A stretch of DNA of 47,264 bases from Legionella sp. W10-070 (GCF_900640175.1 NZ_CAAAJC010000023.1:1-47264); one strand, 5' to 3'. Positions 25,325 to 34,265 are shown, counted from the stretch's first letter. A program made the numbers and translations. The notes: generated by a model not told the origin, from the letters alone.

Positions 25325-26608
25325 TTATCCTTGTTGGGACAGCGTTTGCGAATAGGTTTTTTTAGACAGCAGGTTATATAGCCACAGCACCAGAGGCAAA
25401 GACAGGAGCATCGAGGCTATTTTATAGCTCCAGGCGCTGATTGCCAGGTTGAAAATTGGTTCATAAATCCCGCCGAACAGCAGACTGTAATTTACAAGGC
25501 AAAGCAGGGAATTAACGATGGTATTGGCGATTAAGATGCGCCAAAAGCGGCTGCTGCCGATCGTTGTCTTTTTTAAATATTCAAGCAACATCGCATTGTC
25601 AATAAAAGCCACCATCACTGCCAGGGCTTCCGCCGGAATACGCCGTGGCATGATAAATAAATAGAACGGATTTAAGTTAAAAAATTCAGGAGAGGGGAGT
25701 GCCACCAGGTTGATTAATAACAAATCAAAGGTTAACTCGGCCACTATTAAGAGTACGGCCAAACGGAGATTGGCTTTATAGCCATAGAGTTCGCCTACAA
25801 GATTACTGGCTATCAGGGCTAAAGGAAATAACAGGCCGCTGGCGGTCAGGGTCCAACCATTCGGAAAGGAAATCAGGCGGTATTCGCAGGCGAGGCAAAT
25901 TAGAATAATAGTGACGGCAAAGCCGACAAGATAATGATAAAGAGGAGATTCCAGGTAGCTTGGCAAGGGTTTATTCGTCGGCAACAAGGGGCGCTTTAAG
26001 AATAACAGGCAAGTCAGATAGATAATACCTACCGATAATAAAATCCCCGCAGCGATCATTAATGAATCAAAGTAGATCCGCTTGAAGTTATATACATAAG
26101 GATCTGAAAAAAGCAAAAAGAAATCGAGAGTAAAGAACAGAAAGCCGCCAAAGGTCGCCAATAGCAGGCGTTTTTTGGGAGTAAGAAGGATCTCTTTTTG
26201 TTTAAGGCAACATAATAGATGAGGCAAATAAAAACTTAACCCGAAAGCAAGGGTGGACGCAAAAAATTTCTTGGGGATGTCCTCAAAAACAATCTGATAA
26301 GCCAGATTGTCGTGCATATATTCTGCAGCCGGCAAGTTTACCAGCAGGTAAATGCCGATGGAAAAGAGGTATAAGGCAAGCAGCGACTGGTTAAGTACAT
26401 GCCGCTGCTGCAAAATGGTGCATTCTTTTAACACCAGCAAATAAATAATGGCAACTAATGGGCAAAGAATACTGCTGGCAGTAAACAGCATTCCCTGAAT
26501 CATAATAATTTTAAAGGAAATATTGATGAGTAAAATGAGGCAAGTCATCATACCCACAGCAAGGAGTAGCGTTCCTCGTGTTTGTGATGCCGTGGAAAGA
26601 TTAGTCAT
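25325..26608 (-). CDS. Tandem VUT/YhhQ-like membrane transporter
   Basis: A 427-residue integral membrane protein with about 12 hydrophobic segments. The C-terminal half (about 230-412) looks like the VUT family (YhhQ-like, queuosine-precursor transporters): LTASGLLFPLALIASNLVGE then LYGYKANLR, and a P-R-R-I-P-A-E-A segment. The N-terminal half (about 20-205) aligns with it, for example FTASSILCPLVAIIYLLVLK at 42-61 against LTASGLLFPLALIASNLVGE at 254-273. Thus the protein seems to be two VUT domains in one chain, the first having lost the YGYK motif. Substrate unknown. queC in this window belongs to queuosine synthesis but lies 8 kb away. Confidence 0.7.
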   Translation of the reverse strand: MTNLSTASQTRGTLLLAVGMMTCLILLINISFKIIMIQGMLFTASSILCPLVAIIYLLVLKECTILQQRHVLNQSLLALYLFSIGIYLLVNLPAAEYMHDNLAYQIVFEDIPKKFFASTLAFGLSFYLPHLLCCLKQKEILLTPKKRLLLATFGGFLFFTLDFFLLFSDPYVYNFKRIYFDSLMIAAGILLSVGIIYLTCLLFLKRPLLPTNKPLPSYLESPLYHYLVGFAVTIILICLACEYRLISFPNGWTLTASGLLFPLALIASNLVGELYGYKANLRLAVLLIVAELTFDLLLINLVALPSPEFFNLNPFYLFIMPRRIPAEALAVMVAFIDNAMLLEYLKKTTIGSSRFWRILIANTIVNSLLCLVNYSLLFGGIYEPIFNLAISAWSYKIASMLLSLPLVLWLYNLLSKKTYSQTLSQQG

Positions 26609-27059
26609 AGCAGGCCCCTCACATTACAGCCCATGACAGGGTTTTGCCTTATAATTGGGCACCAATATACCATTGTTAGCTTTATTTTGGCAAATTATGA
26701 TCTTGCCCTGGGGGCGATTAAAACGGCGGTTGGTGGTAATTAATAGTAGTAGCCCCCGGATTTTGCTGGCGCTCTATCCAGGCTATGACTGTGCTGCTCT
26801 TACTCCAAACCAATGGACTTAGGTGGACAGCGATAAGCATTACCCAAGTTGGTGACATCAGTTTCTTGAGAACCGCCGCTCATGTATCCGAATCCACTCC
26901 TAACTACAAATTGGTTAAAAATCGCTCATGGATGTTAATTAACTTTTTACTCGCTTGCAATATTTTATATTGGAAACATGCTGAATATGGCCGATTTTCT
27001 TGGTAATGTACAATGTTGAAAAAATCCGCTTAAATCGTATGAGAATAGCCATCAACGGC
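26609..27059. other. 451-bp intergenic region with repeat remnants
   Basis: The region holds the second copy of the 15-bp box (26710-26724), an AGTAGCCCCC block (26751-26760) and GGCGCTCTATCCAGGC (26768-26783). From 26800 to 26925 a short minus-strand frame is open (41 codons, ATG at 26883), with a composition like coding sequence but no recognisable family; it may be the tail of a decayed gene. A plus-strand frame at 26785-27006 is not convincing. Nothing else was seen. Confidence 0.5.
26710..26783. repeat. Dispersed repeat (copy 3)
   Basis: Contains GGGGGCGATTAAAAC (26710-26724), identical to the complement of 10452-10466, and GGCGCTCTATCCAGGC, close to the interior of the inverted repeat at 11745-11815. 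It links these three intergenic sites as one repeat family. Confidence 0.45.
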
Positions 27060-28979
27060 TTAAAGAAACACATTAGCAGGGGCAATTGAATTCGTAGGTC
27101 TCGGTTTGATACTTGAGTGATTAAGCTTGGCAGTTCCGCTGTCTATTTGAGGAAAAAGTCCTGTTGAGATTTGGGTTCTTGGCTTGATGCTCAAGCGATT
27201 GGGCTCGCTGCTGGCTCCACTGTCTGGAAGTCCGGTTTGCTGAGTGTGAGCAGGGATCAGCCTTCTTTTTATTACCCCGTCAGTTTTCGGCTTAAACAGG
27301 GTTGGGCTGTGGGGCAACAGATTCAATGAACTGCTTTCTGTTTCTGTTATTGATGCCTGTAACAGTGCAAGGGCTTTTTTATCAACAGGGACTGGAGGCT
27401 TCACTCCACTATGCATACCACCCAGGCTGCGGCGAAGATCCCCCAGTTGCTCCATAAATTGTTTATTCCCCATCAATTTTAATAGTAATTTAATAACTGA
27501 TTTTGGTGTACCAAAAATGAGCCATAGTGCTTTTGAGGTGGGGCCGGGGGCACGGCTGGCAAATTTCACAATGAGCATTCCCCGAATGGCTTCAATGTTC
27601 TCAATTGCATCAATGGTTTTACTGCGCAGGGTGACCCAGGGAATAACCGGATCATTGATAAAAGCCTTCCTGCTTTGCAGCATTCTGGGTATCAGCAAGG
27701 GCTTTACCGCTTCTGCTGCCGGGTTAAACCATATTTTTTTCATGTAGGCTGGAATATCTTCCCAGGGAATAATGGATACCTGGCGCTCTTTGAGTAAACG
27801 TGGTATTTGTTTTTTTAGCCCTAAAATGAGGGTATCAATACTAAATCCGATAAAGCTCTGATAGCAGGCGACAGGATCCGGGATGTTGCGCACAGAAGTT
27901 TTCACCGGAGGCGGTAATCGCATGTGGGATGCTATCTGAGTTTGGACGATTAAAAGGAGTTGCTCCATTGCAGTCTTATACAATGCCTTGGGAATCCCTG
28001 TATAAGCCTCAATAAAATGGGTACTGGCTGCTGCCATGGCGGTGTGAGCAATGCCGTGTGCCAATGCATGTTCACTATATTCAGTTAAATATTGTTCCTG
28101 GTGCCGGCTGCATAGATCGGGTAATACCAGGGTCATGACATAACGTCCGCGGTGGGGAACGGTCAGCATTGCCGCGATGATTCTTCCGACTAGCGGCACA
28201 TATTCGACAAAATAAATTGCGGCTTCAGTCGCCCAGTAGGCAATGGAATCGCGAAAAGAACCTTTTAAAAAGCGAAGTTGGCTGCACCTCTCTTCTTCGC
28301 ACAATTTTTTGAATGGATTTCCCTTGACGCTGGTCAGAGGATTACCTGTTCTTGACTCAGTCAACTCTTCTCTGGCCAATAGCAGGGATTTTGTGCCGGG
28401 TTCTGGTGTTGTGAATTCTATCTGGAGGCGGGTTTCTTCACCGCTGCTTTCTATCTTCAGGATTTTTCCTTGCCCCCACCGAGGATGGGAGACTTCCTGG
28501 CCAACGCCTACCTCTGTTTCTGAGCTTTTTTGTGAGGTAATAGCCAGCACGGCCGCGCGCACCGTCATTTGGGTTTTTTTACGTACGGAATAAACCCAGG
28601 TGGCGGTATTCAGCAGTAATAAACCAGCCTGTACTGCGGTATCTACACTTAACCAGGCTTCATCAGGCTCGTCTTCCAGATAGTCCCTGCCATGCTTTTG
28701 AATCAGTTCGTTGGTATGGGTTACAAGAACCAGGGGCAGCAAATCCTCAATGCCGATACGTAATAAATTAGTCGCAATTCCCCGTGTCCTGGAGTGAAAA
28801 ACAGCTGAATAAGCGACCTTAGGGATGACGCTTACCAGGCTAAATAAAGCAACTACAGTATTATAGGTGAAGTTGGCTGTGCCTTTTACCGCCTTGGCAG
28901 CAGAGGTGCTGTTCCAGAGGAACTCTCCCCATCCTTTAGTTGTTTCTTTGGCTTTATTCCACGCATCCCACCAGCCCAT
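27060..28979 (-). CDS. Large membrane-associated protein with UvrD-like Tudor module
   Basis: A 639-residue protein of no known family as a whole. Hydrophobic segments lie at about 38-60, 112-132 and 255-275. Residues 157-207 read G-x-G-Q-E-V-S-H-P-R-W-G-Q-G-K-I-L-K-I-E, then a strand E-T-R-L-Q-I-E-F, then K-S-L-L-L-A-R-E-E-L; this matches the C-terminal Tudor-like domain of UvrD/PcrA helicases, which binds RNA polymerase. No helicase motifs occur. The last 60 residues are Ser/Pro-rich and contain a short repeat (LSIKPRTQ near 596, SSIKPRPT near 622). ATG at 28979 is chosen because AGGGAG precedes it; a frame from 29042 adds 21 residues. A candidate effector by context. Confidence 0.7.
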   Translation of the reverse strand: MGWWDAWNKAKETTKGWGEFLWNSTSAAKAVKGTANFTYNTVVALFSLVSVIPKVAYSAVFHSRTRGIATNLLRIGIEDLLPLVLVTHTNELIQKHGRDYLEDEPDEAWLSVDTAVQAGLLLLNTATWVYSVRKKTQMTVRAAVLAITSQKSSETEVGVGQEVSHPRWGQGKILKIESSGEETRLQIEFTTPEPGTKSLLLAREELTESRTGNPLTSVKGNPFKKLCEEERCSQLRFLKGSFRDSIAYWATEAAIYFVEYVPLVGRIIAAMLTVPHRGRYVMTLVLPDLCSRHQEQYLTEYSEHALAHGIAHTAMAAASTHFIEAYTGIPKALYKTAMEQLLLIVQTQIASHMRLPPPVKTSVRNIPDPVACYQSFIGFSIDTLILGLKKQIPRLLKERQVSIIPWEDIPAYMKKIWFNPAAEAVKPLLIPRMLQSRKAFINDPVIPWVTLRSKTIDAIENIEAIRGMLIVKFASRAPGPTSKALWLIFGTPKSVIKLLLKLMGNKQFMEQLGDLRRSLGGMHSGVKPPVPVDKKALALLQASITETESSSLNLLPHSPTLFKPKTDGVIKRRLIPAHTQQTGLPDSGASSEPNRLSIKPRTQISTGLFPQIDSGTAKLNHSSIKPRPTNSIAPANVFL

Positions 28980-28984
28980 CGTTG

Positions 28985-29110
28985 CTCCCTGCAAATGGTT
29001 TAGAAATTTGGGTTGCGATAAAAGACAGGGAGTTCTACTCACGAATCGCGGTGTCCCACGGCTTGGTTAGAAAGCCGTGCCTTTAACCGTCCCAGAAGTT
29101 TTATTCTAAG
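28985..29110 (-). mobile_element. Possible IS200/IS605 (TnpB-type) 3'-end relic
   Basis: On the minus strand an 8-bp hairpin (CACGGCTT/AAGCCGTG, 29068-29090) is followed by GAGTAGAACTCCCTGTC and then TTTTATCGCAACCC. This resembles the right ends of IS605-type elements, where AGGAATCCCTGTCCTTTAGG-like sequence follows the tnpB stop codon. A short frame ends just before it with ...NQAVGHRDS and a stop, which would fit the last codons of a decayed tnpB. No transposase body remains. Recognition is from memory and needs a database check. Confidence 0.3.
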
Positions 29111-29116
29111 GGGAAT

Positions 29117-29141
29117 GCTAAAAAATTACCAGAGTGCTGGT
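29117..29141 (-). terminator. Terminator of the metG-rsxB-nth unit
   Basis: On the minus strand ACCAG pairs with CTGGT around a 4-nt loop (29128-29141) and is followed by AATTTTTTAGC. It starts 8 nt after the nth stop codon. Confidence 0.55.
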
Positions 29142-29148
29142 TGTCGTT

Positions 29149-29799
29149 TTATTGTTTAGAAGGAGGGGCTAAATTTTTTTCCTTAAATTCACAGAGATCA
29201 GCGATAAGGCACTGATAGCAACGTGGTTTTCTGGCGATGCAGATATAACGTCCATGCAGGACAAGCCAGTGATGTGCGTCATGAATAAATTCTTTATCGA
29301 CATTTTTAAGCAATGCCGATTCGACGGCCAAAGGCGTTTTGCCTTTTGCAAGGCCGATACGATTGGCGACACGGAAAATATGGGTATCGACAGCGATGGT
29401 GGGATGGCCGAAAGCCGTATTCAGAACCACATTCGCCGTTTTACGGCCAACGCCAGGCAAGCTCTCCAGGGCTTGGCGGTTATCAGGAACTTCTCCCTTG
29501 TGCTGCTCAACTAAAATCCTGCATGTGTTAATGACGTTTTTTGCTTTGCTGTTGTAGAGGCCGATGGATTTAATCTGTTCTTTGAGTGTTTCCTCACCTA
29601 AATCAAGTATCGCCTGCGGGGTATTGGCCTTGGGAAATAATCGGGCGGTTGCCTTGTTGACACTGACATCGGTAGTGTGGGCAGACAGTATAACGGCAAT
29701 CAACAGCTCGAATGTCGAGCTATAGCATAGTTCGGTGGTTGGATGGGGATTTTGGGCGCGAAAACGCTCAAAAATCATCCCTCGCTTTTCTTTGTTCAT
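29149..29799 (-). CDS. nth: Endonuclease III (DNA glycosylase/AP lyase)
   Basis: A 216-residue base-excision repair enzyme removing oxidised pyrimidines. The helix-hairpin-helix [13 protein letters not shown] holds catalytic Lys120, and Asp138 lies in AVDTHIFRV, both at the same numbers as in Escherichia coli Nth. The [4Fe-4S] cysteines are Cys187, Cys194, Cys197 and Cys203. The start overlaps the rsxB stop by 4 bp (ATGA), the same rnfB-nth neighbourhood seen in many gammaproteobacteria. Confidence 0.97.
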   Translation of the reverse strand: MNKEKRGMIFERFRAQNPHPTTELCYSSTFELLIAVILSAHTTDVSVNKATARLFPKANTPQAILDLGEETLKEQIKSIGLYNSKAKNVINTCRILVEQHKGEVPDNRQALESLPGVGRKTANVVLNTAFGHPTIAVDTHIFRVANRIGLAKGKTPLAVESALLKNVDKEFIHDAHHWLVLHGRYICIARKPRCYQCLIADLCEFKEKNLAPPSKQ

Positions 29800-30407
29800 G
29801 GGTTTTTTTTCGCCTGAACCCTTGCAAGCGCCTGTAAAATATAATCCTGCTTGGCTTTGATGTCTTGCAAGGCATCGTTGGTTTTGGCAGCCAATTGACG
29901 TTTTTCTTTATAGGCTTGCTGTTTTTCCTGCTCCTGGCGCAACAGCCGGCTTTGTCTGGCGTTAAAACGCTGGCGGGCAAGTGCCTTATCGTAGCTTGCT
30001 GCGGGAACGGGAGTTAACTCAATGCAGTCAACAGGGCAAGGTTCGATACAAAGGCCGCAACCGGTACACTCGTGCTGAATGACCGCATGCATTAACTTGC
30101 CGCTGCCAATAATGGCATCTACCGGGCAAGCCTGGATGCACTTGGTGCAGCCAATGCATTCCGCTTCGCGAATTTTCGCTGTTGCAGGAGGGCGTTTATT
30201 GACCTCGGCACTTGCCAGGAAGGGGGCTGGGTTTATTGCCAACAGTTCGCCTAATGCCCTGACTGTTGGTGCACCACCAGGCGGGCAGAGATTAATCGCT
30301 GCTGTCCCCTGGGCTAACGCTTCTGCATAAGGCAAACAGCCTGCATAGCCACATTCGCCGCACTGGGTTTGTGGCAGGAGATCGTCAATGGCTTTAACCG
30401 AAACCAT
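29796..30407 (-). CDS. rsxB: RnfB/RsxB-type iron-sulfur electron carrier
   Basis: A 203-residue protein with three [4Fe-4S] sites: a Rnf-type cluster (Cys16, 19, 24, 41) and two ferredoxin clusters (Cys84, 87, 90, 94 and Cys114, 117, 120, 124). From about residue 140 a charged helical tail follows. Classical RnfB starts with a membrane helix before the first cluster; here the sequence starts only 15 residues before Cys16, so the anchor is missing and the protein is probably soluble. No other rnf genes are present. Its ATG overlaps the metG stop (TAATG) and it overlaps nth by 4 bp. The electron partner is unknown. Confidence 0.9.
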   Translation of the reverse strand: MVSVKAIDDLLPQTQCGECGYAGCLPYAEALAQGTAAINLCPPGGAPTVRALGELLAINPAPFLASAEVNKRPPATAKIREAECIGCTKCIQACPVDAIIGSGKLMHAVIQHECTGCGLCIEPCPVDCIELTPVPAASYDKALARQRFNARQSRLLRQEQEKQQAYKEKRQLAAKTNDALQDIKAKQDYILQALARVQAKKNP

Positions 30408-32419
30408 TACTTCACCTTCATTCCCGGTTTAGCTCCCGGGTCTGGTTGCAGCAGGTAAATTCCCCTGCCATCGCCAGCAGCCAACACCATGCCCTCAGAA
30501 ACACCAAAACGCATGGTACGTGGTTCAAGGTTGGCGACCATTATCGTTAACCTGCCTACTAAGTCCTCCGGGGCATAGGCTGATTTGATACCGGCAAACA
30601 CCTGTTTTTGCCCATCACCCAAATCAAGTTGCAGCCGTAATAATTTGTCTGCTCCTTCGACCGCTTCAGCAGCAACAATTTTTGCTATCCTTAAGTCAAT
30701 TTTGCTGAAATCGTCAATGCTGATTTTATTTTCAGCAGGCGTCGCTTGTTCTTTTTTTACTTCTGTCATCGTCAGAGATTCCCTGGTTTTTAAGAGCATG
30801 GCATCGATTTTATCCCGTTCGACGCGGGTCATAAGCGGCGTAAAAGGATTAATCGTATGATTTAACAACGGCTTTTCTATATTTTCCCAGGTTAGCGGTT
30901 CGCAATTTAAGAATTGTTCAGCCGCCTCTGCCATCATCGGCAGTACAGGCTTTAGATAGCCCATCAGGAGACGGAACAGGTTTAAGCCCATAGTGCAGAT
31001 GGCTTGCACCTCCGGCAGACGTGCAGGATCTTTAGCCAGCACCCAGGGTTTGTTGGCATCGATATACTGGTTGACCCGATCGGCACACTCCATAATCTGG
31101 CGGATAGCACGGGCATAATCCCGCTGAATAAAGGCTTCGATGATGTCTTTATGGGCAGCAAATAAAGCCTGATATAGCATTGGTTCAGTAAGTTTCTCAC
31201 TTAACTGGTTATTAAAACGCTTGTTGATAAATCCGGCGCAGCGGCTGGCAATGTTGACTACCTTGCCTACCAAATCGGCATTCACCCGGTTGATAAAATC
31301 ATCAAAATTTAAGTCCAGATCATCGACGCGGCCATTTAATTTGGCAGCAAAATAATAACGTAAATACTCAGGATGCAGGTATTCAAGGTAGCTGCGTGCC
31401 TCAATAAAGGTGCCTCGGGATTTTGACATTTTCTGCCCATCGACGGTCAAAAAGCCATGCGTGAACACCGCTGAGGGGAGGCGGTGGCCACTGCCTGCCA
31501 AGATTGCCGGCCAAAACAAGGCATGAAAATAAACGATATCCTTGCCGACAAAATGATAGAGTTCGGTGGTAGAATGCTTATCCCAGAATTCGTCAAAGGA
31601 CAACCCTTGCTCATCAGCGTATTTTTTGAAGCTGGCCATATAGCCAATAGGCGCGTCCAGCCAGACATAAAAGAATTTATCGCGGGTATCGGGAATTTCA
31701 AATCCAAAATAAGGGGCGTCACGGGAAATGTCCCATTGCTTGAGCCCTGAAGCAAACCATTCATCGAGTTTGTTTGCCACCTCTTCCTGCAGGTGGCCCT
31801 GACGCGTCCATTCTTTCAACAATTGCTCATACTTTGGTAAATCAAAAAAATAATGTTCGGAATCTTTTTCAATTGGTTTGGCGCCGGAAATCGCCGATAC
31901 CGGATCAATCAAGTCAGTCGGTGCATAGGTCGCACCACAAGCTTCACAATTATCACCGTATTGATCGGGAGCACCGCATTTGGGACAAGTTCCCTTAACA
32001 TAACGGTCCGGTAAAAACATTTCCTTCACTGGATCATAAGCCTGGCGAATGGTTTTTTTGACAATATCGCCGGATGCTTGCAGCCGCTGATAGATTTGCG
32101 TTGCCAACAACTGGTTTTCTTTAGAATGGGTGCTATGGTAGCAGTCATAGTGGATGGCAAAGGCTTTAAAGTCCTGTTCATGGCTTTGCTGTATCTCCGC
32201 TGTCAGTTTTTCCGGGGTGATGCCCAGCTGCTCAGCCTTTAACATAATGGGCGTGCCATGCGCATCATCGCCGCAGACGCTGATGCATTGATGCCCGAGC
32301 ATTTTATGGGTACGCACCCAGATGTCGGTTTGAATGTGTTCTACCAGATGGCCAAGGTGCAGATGTCCATTAGCATAAGGCAGTGCGCTGGTGACCAGCA
32401 TTTTACGAATGGTTGTCAT
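30407..32419 (-). CDS. metG: Methionyl-tRNA synthetase
   Basis: A 670-residue class I aminoacyl-tRNA synthetase charging tRNA-Met. The HIGH motif is HLGH (21-24), the KMSKS motif is at 330-334, and the zinc cysteines are Cys145, 148, 158 and 161, as in the Escherichia coli enzyme. The C-terminal 100 residues form the Trbp111/EMAP-type tRNA-binding and dimerisation domain ([13 protein letters not shown]...). A TATAAT on the minus strand at 32451-32456 probably belongs to its promoter, although no good -35 is seen. First gene of metG-rsxB-nth. Confidence 0.97.
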   Translation of the reverse strand: MTTIRKMLVTSALPYANGHLHLGHLVEHIQTDIWVRTHKMLGHQCISVCGDDAHGTPIMLKAEQLGITPEKLTAEIQQSHEQDFKAFAIHYDCYHSTHSKENQLLATQIYQRLQASGDIVKKTIRQAYDPVKEMFLPDRYVKGTCPKCGAPDQYGDNCEACGATYAPTDLIDPVSAISGAKPIEKDSEHYFFDLPKYEQLLKEWTRQGHLQEEVANKLDEWFASGLKQWDISRDAPYFGFEIPDTRDKFFYVWLDAPIGYMASFKKYADEQGLSFDEFWDKHSTTELYHFVGKDIVYFHALFWPAILAGSGHRLPSAVFTHGFLTVDGQKMSKSRGTFIEARSYLEYLHPEYLRYYFAAKLNGRVDDLDLNFDDFINRVNADLVGKVVNIASRCAGFINKRFNNQLSEKLTEPMLYQALFAAHKDIIEAFIQRDYARAIRQIMECADRVNQYIDANKPWVLAKDPARLPEVQAICTMGLNLFRLLMGYLKPVLPMMAEAAEQFLNCEPLTWENIEKPLLNHTINPFTPLMTRVERDKIDAMLLKTRESLTMTEVKKEQATPAENKISIDDFSKIDLRIAKIVAAEAVEGADKLLRLQLDLGDGQKQVFAGIKSAYAPEDLVGRLTIMVANLEPRTMRFGVSEGMVLAAGDGRGIYLLQPDPGAKPGMKVK

Positions 32420-32526
32420 AAGGAGATTGCCTGTGACAGTAAAATGGCGAATTATAACGCATAAATGCTCCTAATGCTGTATTTTCCGTTACAATAGCCA
32501 GAGCTTAATTCACAGGACTTATTTTT

Positions 32527-33093
32527 ATGAACACCCGGCGCCTTATTGTAGGTATCAGCGGGGCCTCCGGCATTATCTACGGGATCCGCTTGCTGCAAGT
32601 GCTAAAAAATTTAGCCGTTGAGACCCATCTGGTGGTCAGCAAGGCAGCCCAGCTGACAAGGGCTTATGAAACCGGCCTTGGCCTGGATGAGTTAAAGGCC
32701 CTGGCAGACAATTACCATCCTTGCCATGATATCGGCGCTTCTATTGCCAGCGGTTCTTATAAGACGATGGGGATGATTATCGCCCCTTGCTCGATGAAAA
32801 CCTTGGGCGAAATCGCCCATGGCATTACAGGAAACCTGCTGACAAGGGCTGCAGACGTGGTGCTTAAAGAACGGCGGCGGCTTGTTTTAATGCCAAGAGA
32901 AGCACCATTGCATTTGGGTCATTTGCAAAACATGACCGCCGTTACCCAAATGGGGGGGATTATTTTCCCGCCAGTCCCTGCTTTCTACAACCAACCGCAA
33001 ACCATTGACGATTTAATTAACGATAATGTAGGACGGGTCTTGGATTTGTTTGATATTGACAGTGGTCTGGTGAAACGCTGGGGTGGGGATTAA
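32527..33093 (+). CDS. ubiX: Flavin prenyltransferase UbiX
   Basis: A 188-residue enzyme that prenylates reduced FMN to give the cofactor of the decarboxylase UbiD in ubiquinone synthesis. The flavin-binding segment GISGASGIIYG (9-19) and the family segment APCSMKTLGEIAHG (near 85) are clear, as is LVLMPREAPL near 122. The length is normal. It is transcribed divergently from metG. A perfect 8-bp hairpin follows the stop codon. Confidence 0.95.
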   Translation: MNTRRLIVGISGASGIIYGIRLLQVLKNLAVETHLVVSKAAQLTRAYETGLGLDELKALADNYHPCHDIGASIASGSYKTMGMIIAPCSMKTLGEIAHGITGNLLTRAADVVLKERRRLVLMPREAPLHLGHLQNMTAVTQMGGIIFPPVPAFYNQPQTIDDLINDNVGRVLDLFDIDSGLVKRWGGD

Positions 33094-33094
33094 A

Positions 33095-33115
33095 CCGCGG
33101 CCAGAAAGGCCGCGG
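33095..33115. terminator. Hairpin between convergent genes
   Basis: CCGCGGCC (33095-33102) and GGCCGCGG (33108-33115) form a perfect 8-bp GC stem with a 5-nt loop, directly after the ubiX stop. It lacks a T tract on the plus strand; on the minus strand a short TTTAAT follows. It may serve both convergent genes. Confidence 0.45.
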
Positions 33116-33126
33116 GAGCTGGAATA

Positions 33127-34032
33127 TCAGTTGTTTGTAGGTGAAGCTGACGGAGTAGTAGATTCATCTAACAATTTGGCCAAAATTTCCTTGTTTTTAC
33201 TTTCTTCTGTCAGGCTATTTGTTCTGGAGCGAATAAGGGGAGAGTCAAAATGCGCAGGTTTTTCTGGTAGACTATTTCTTCTGCTGCGAGTAGTAGAATT
33301 ACTGAAAGCCTCGATCATACTTTTATGGCTGTCATCCTTAGACTCCTCAACTGGAGTTTGTTGTTCCTTTTTCGATCCTGGTAACTTATCCTCAGGTTTT
33401 TCTGGTTCAAAGTCTTGCAGAACAGGAGTGGTAGTAATAGAGCTAGCTTGCTTGTCATTCCCGGTGCTAGGACCGATTTCATCTTCAGACTGTATTTCAT
33501 CCTTAGATTCAGAAGATAACTTTTTAGAGTCAGGCTGCTTGTCATTCTTGGGGCTGAAATCGATTTCATCTTCAGACGATTCAGAAGATGACTCGTATTT
33601 TTTCGGATTAATAGAATTCGGATTAATATAAGGAGGGGGAAGTTGGTCGTCGTCTTTAAATTTATCTTTACTATCTGCTATCTCTGGAGGGGTTTCCCCT
33701 GCTAACGGATTATAGCTTCCTTCGGGACTAGATGAGAAAAACCGCCGTTTTAGCCAGTTGAATACACTGACAGAGGCTTCAGCGACAGAGATTACCGCCG
33801 TAGTTAAGCCTGTGGCGGCGGCAAAGGTGGCAGCACCAATGACTGCAGTAGCGGCAGGCAGAGACAGGGTACCCAGGAATGCCAATGGTGTTGCCCCCAA
33901 GATAGTTACACCGGCGATAGCAAGAATGAGCGGGGGGAAAAAGACAGCTGCAACGACAGCAGCGGTGGCCAAAAGTAAAGCCAGGGTAATTGCCAGAAAA
34001 GCTTTCCAATGATTACGAATAAATTCCCACAT
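33127..34032 (-). CDS. Membrane-anchored Ser/Glu-rich protein with PPPY and R-S-R-x-N-S-L motifs
   Basis: A 301-residue protein of unknown family. Residues 11-90 are strongly hydrophobic (two or three membrane helices, Ala-rich), ending at KRR (95-97). The rest is a long, probably disordered, acidic Ser-rich tail. The tail holds PPPY (132-135), a tandem repeat of S-E-D-E-I...N-D-K-Q (153-166 and 182-195), and two copies of R-S-R-x-N-S-L (249-255 and 268-274), the first followed by Pro. PPxY is a ligand for WW domains of host ubiquitin ligases, and R-R-N-S-L-P resembles basophilic-kinase and 14-3-3 sites. AGGAG precedes the ATG by nine bases. A candidate secreted effector; this is inference. 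Confidence 0.72.
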   Translation of the reverse strand: MWEFIRNHWKAFLAITLALLLATAAVVAAVFFPPLILAIAGVTILGATPLAFLGTLSLPAATAVIGAATFAAATGLTTAVISVAEASVSVFNWLKRRFFSSSPEGSYNPLAGETPPEIADSKDKFKDDDQLPPPYINPNSINPKKYESSSESSEDEIDFSPKNDKQPDSKKLSSESKDEIQSEDEIGPSTGNDKQASSITTTPVLQDFEPEKPEDKLPGSKKEQQTPVEESKDDSHKSMIEAFSNSTTRSRRNSLPEKPAHFDSPLIRSRTNSLTEESKNKEILAKLLDESTTPSASPTNN

Positions 34033-34065
34033 GTTGATTTACTCCTAGTTTAAGAATCAGGGCAA

Positions 34066-34093
34066 ATCATAACAGGCATTCTATAAAAGTGAA
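34066..34093 (-). promoter_or_regulatory. Possible promoter of the PPPY-motif protein gene
   Basis: Minus strand: -35 TTCACT (34088-34093), 16 bp, -10 TATGAT (34066-34071), about 34 nt before the ATG. Confidence 0.4.
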
Positions 34094-34265
34094 GCATAAA
34101 TGCGCAATATGTTGTTACGTAACTGTAAAGTTTCGCTTGTTTCACGGTTTTTCTAAAAAATAGAAGGTTGATTTTTAAAGGTAAAAAATAAGACAGGTTA
34201 TTAAGGGAGGCTGGATTGAACAAGCCTGGAGTGGGGAAATTTTGCCTGCCATTGCTGCAAGTGCT

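Noticed and set aside
26785-27006. A 73-codon plus-strand frame in the intergenic region
   Set aside because: No ribosome site, no recognisable fold, and it overlaps repeat remnants; a shorter antisense frame looks equally coding-like. Neither is supported.
33083-33631. A 182-codon plus-strand frame after ubiX
   Set aside because: It is antisense to the 301-residue minus-strand gene. Ser/Leu-rich composition is the mirror of that gene's Glu/Lys/Ser-rich tail, and no ribosome site precedes it.
34131-34155. A parS-like sequence (TGTTTCACG followed by a non-matching half)
   Set aside because: Only one half of the parS palindrome matches. No complete site was found.
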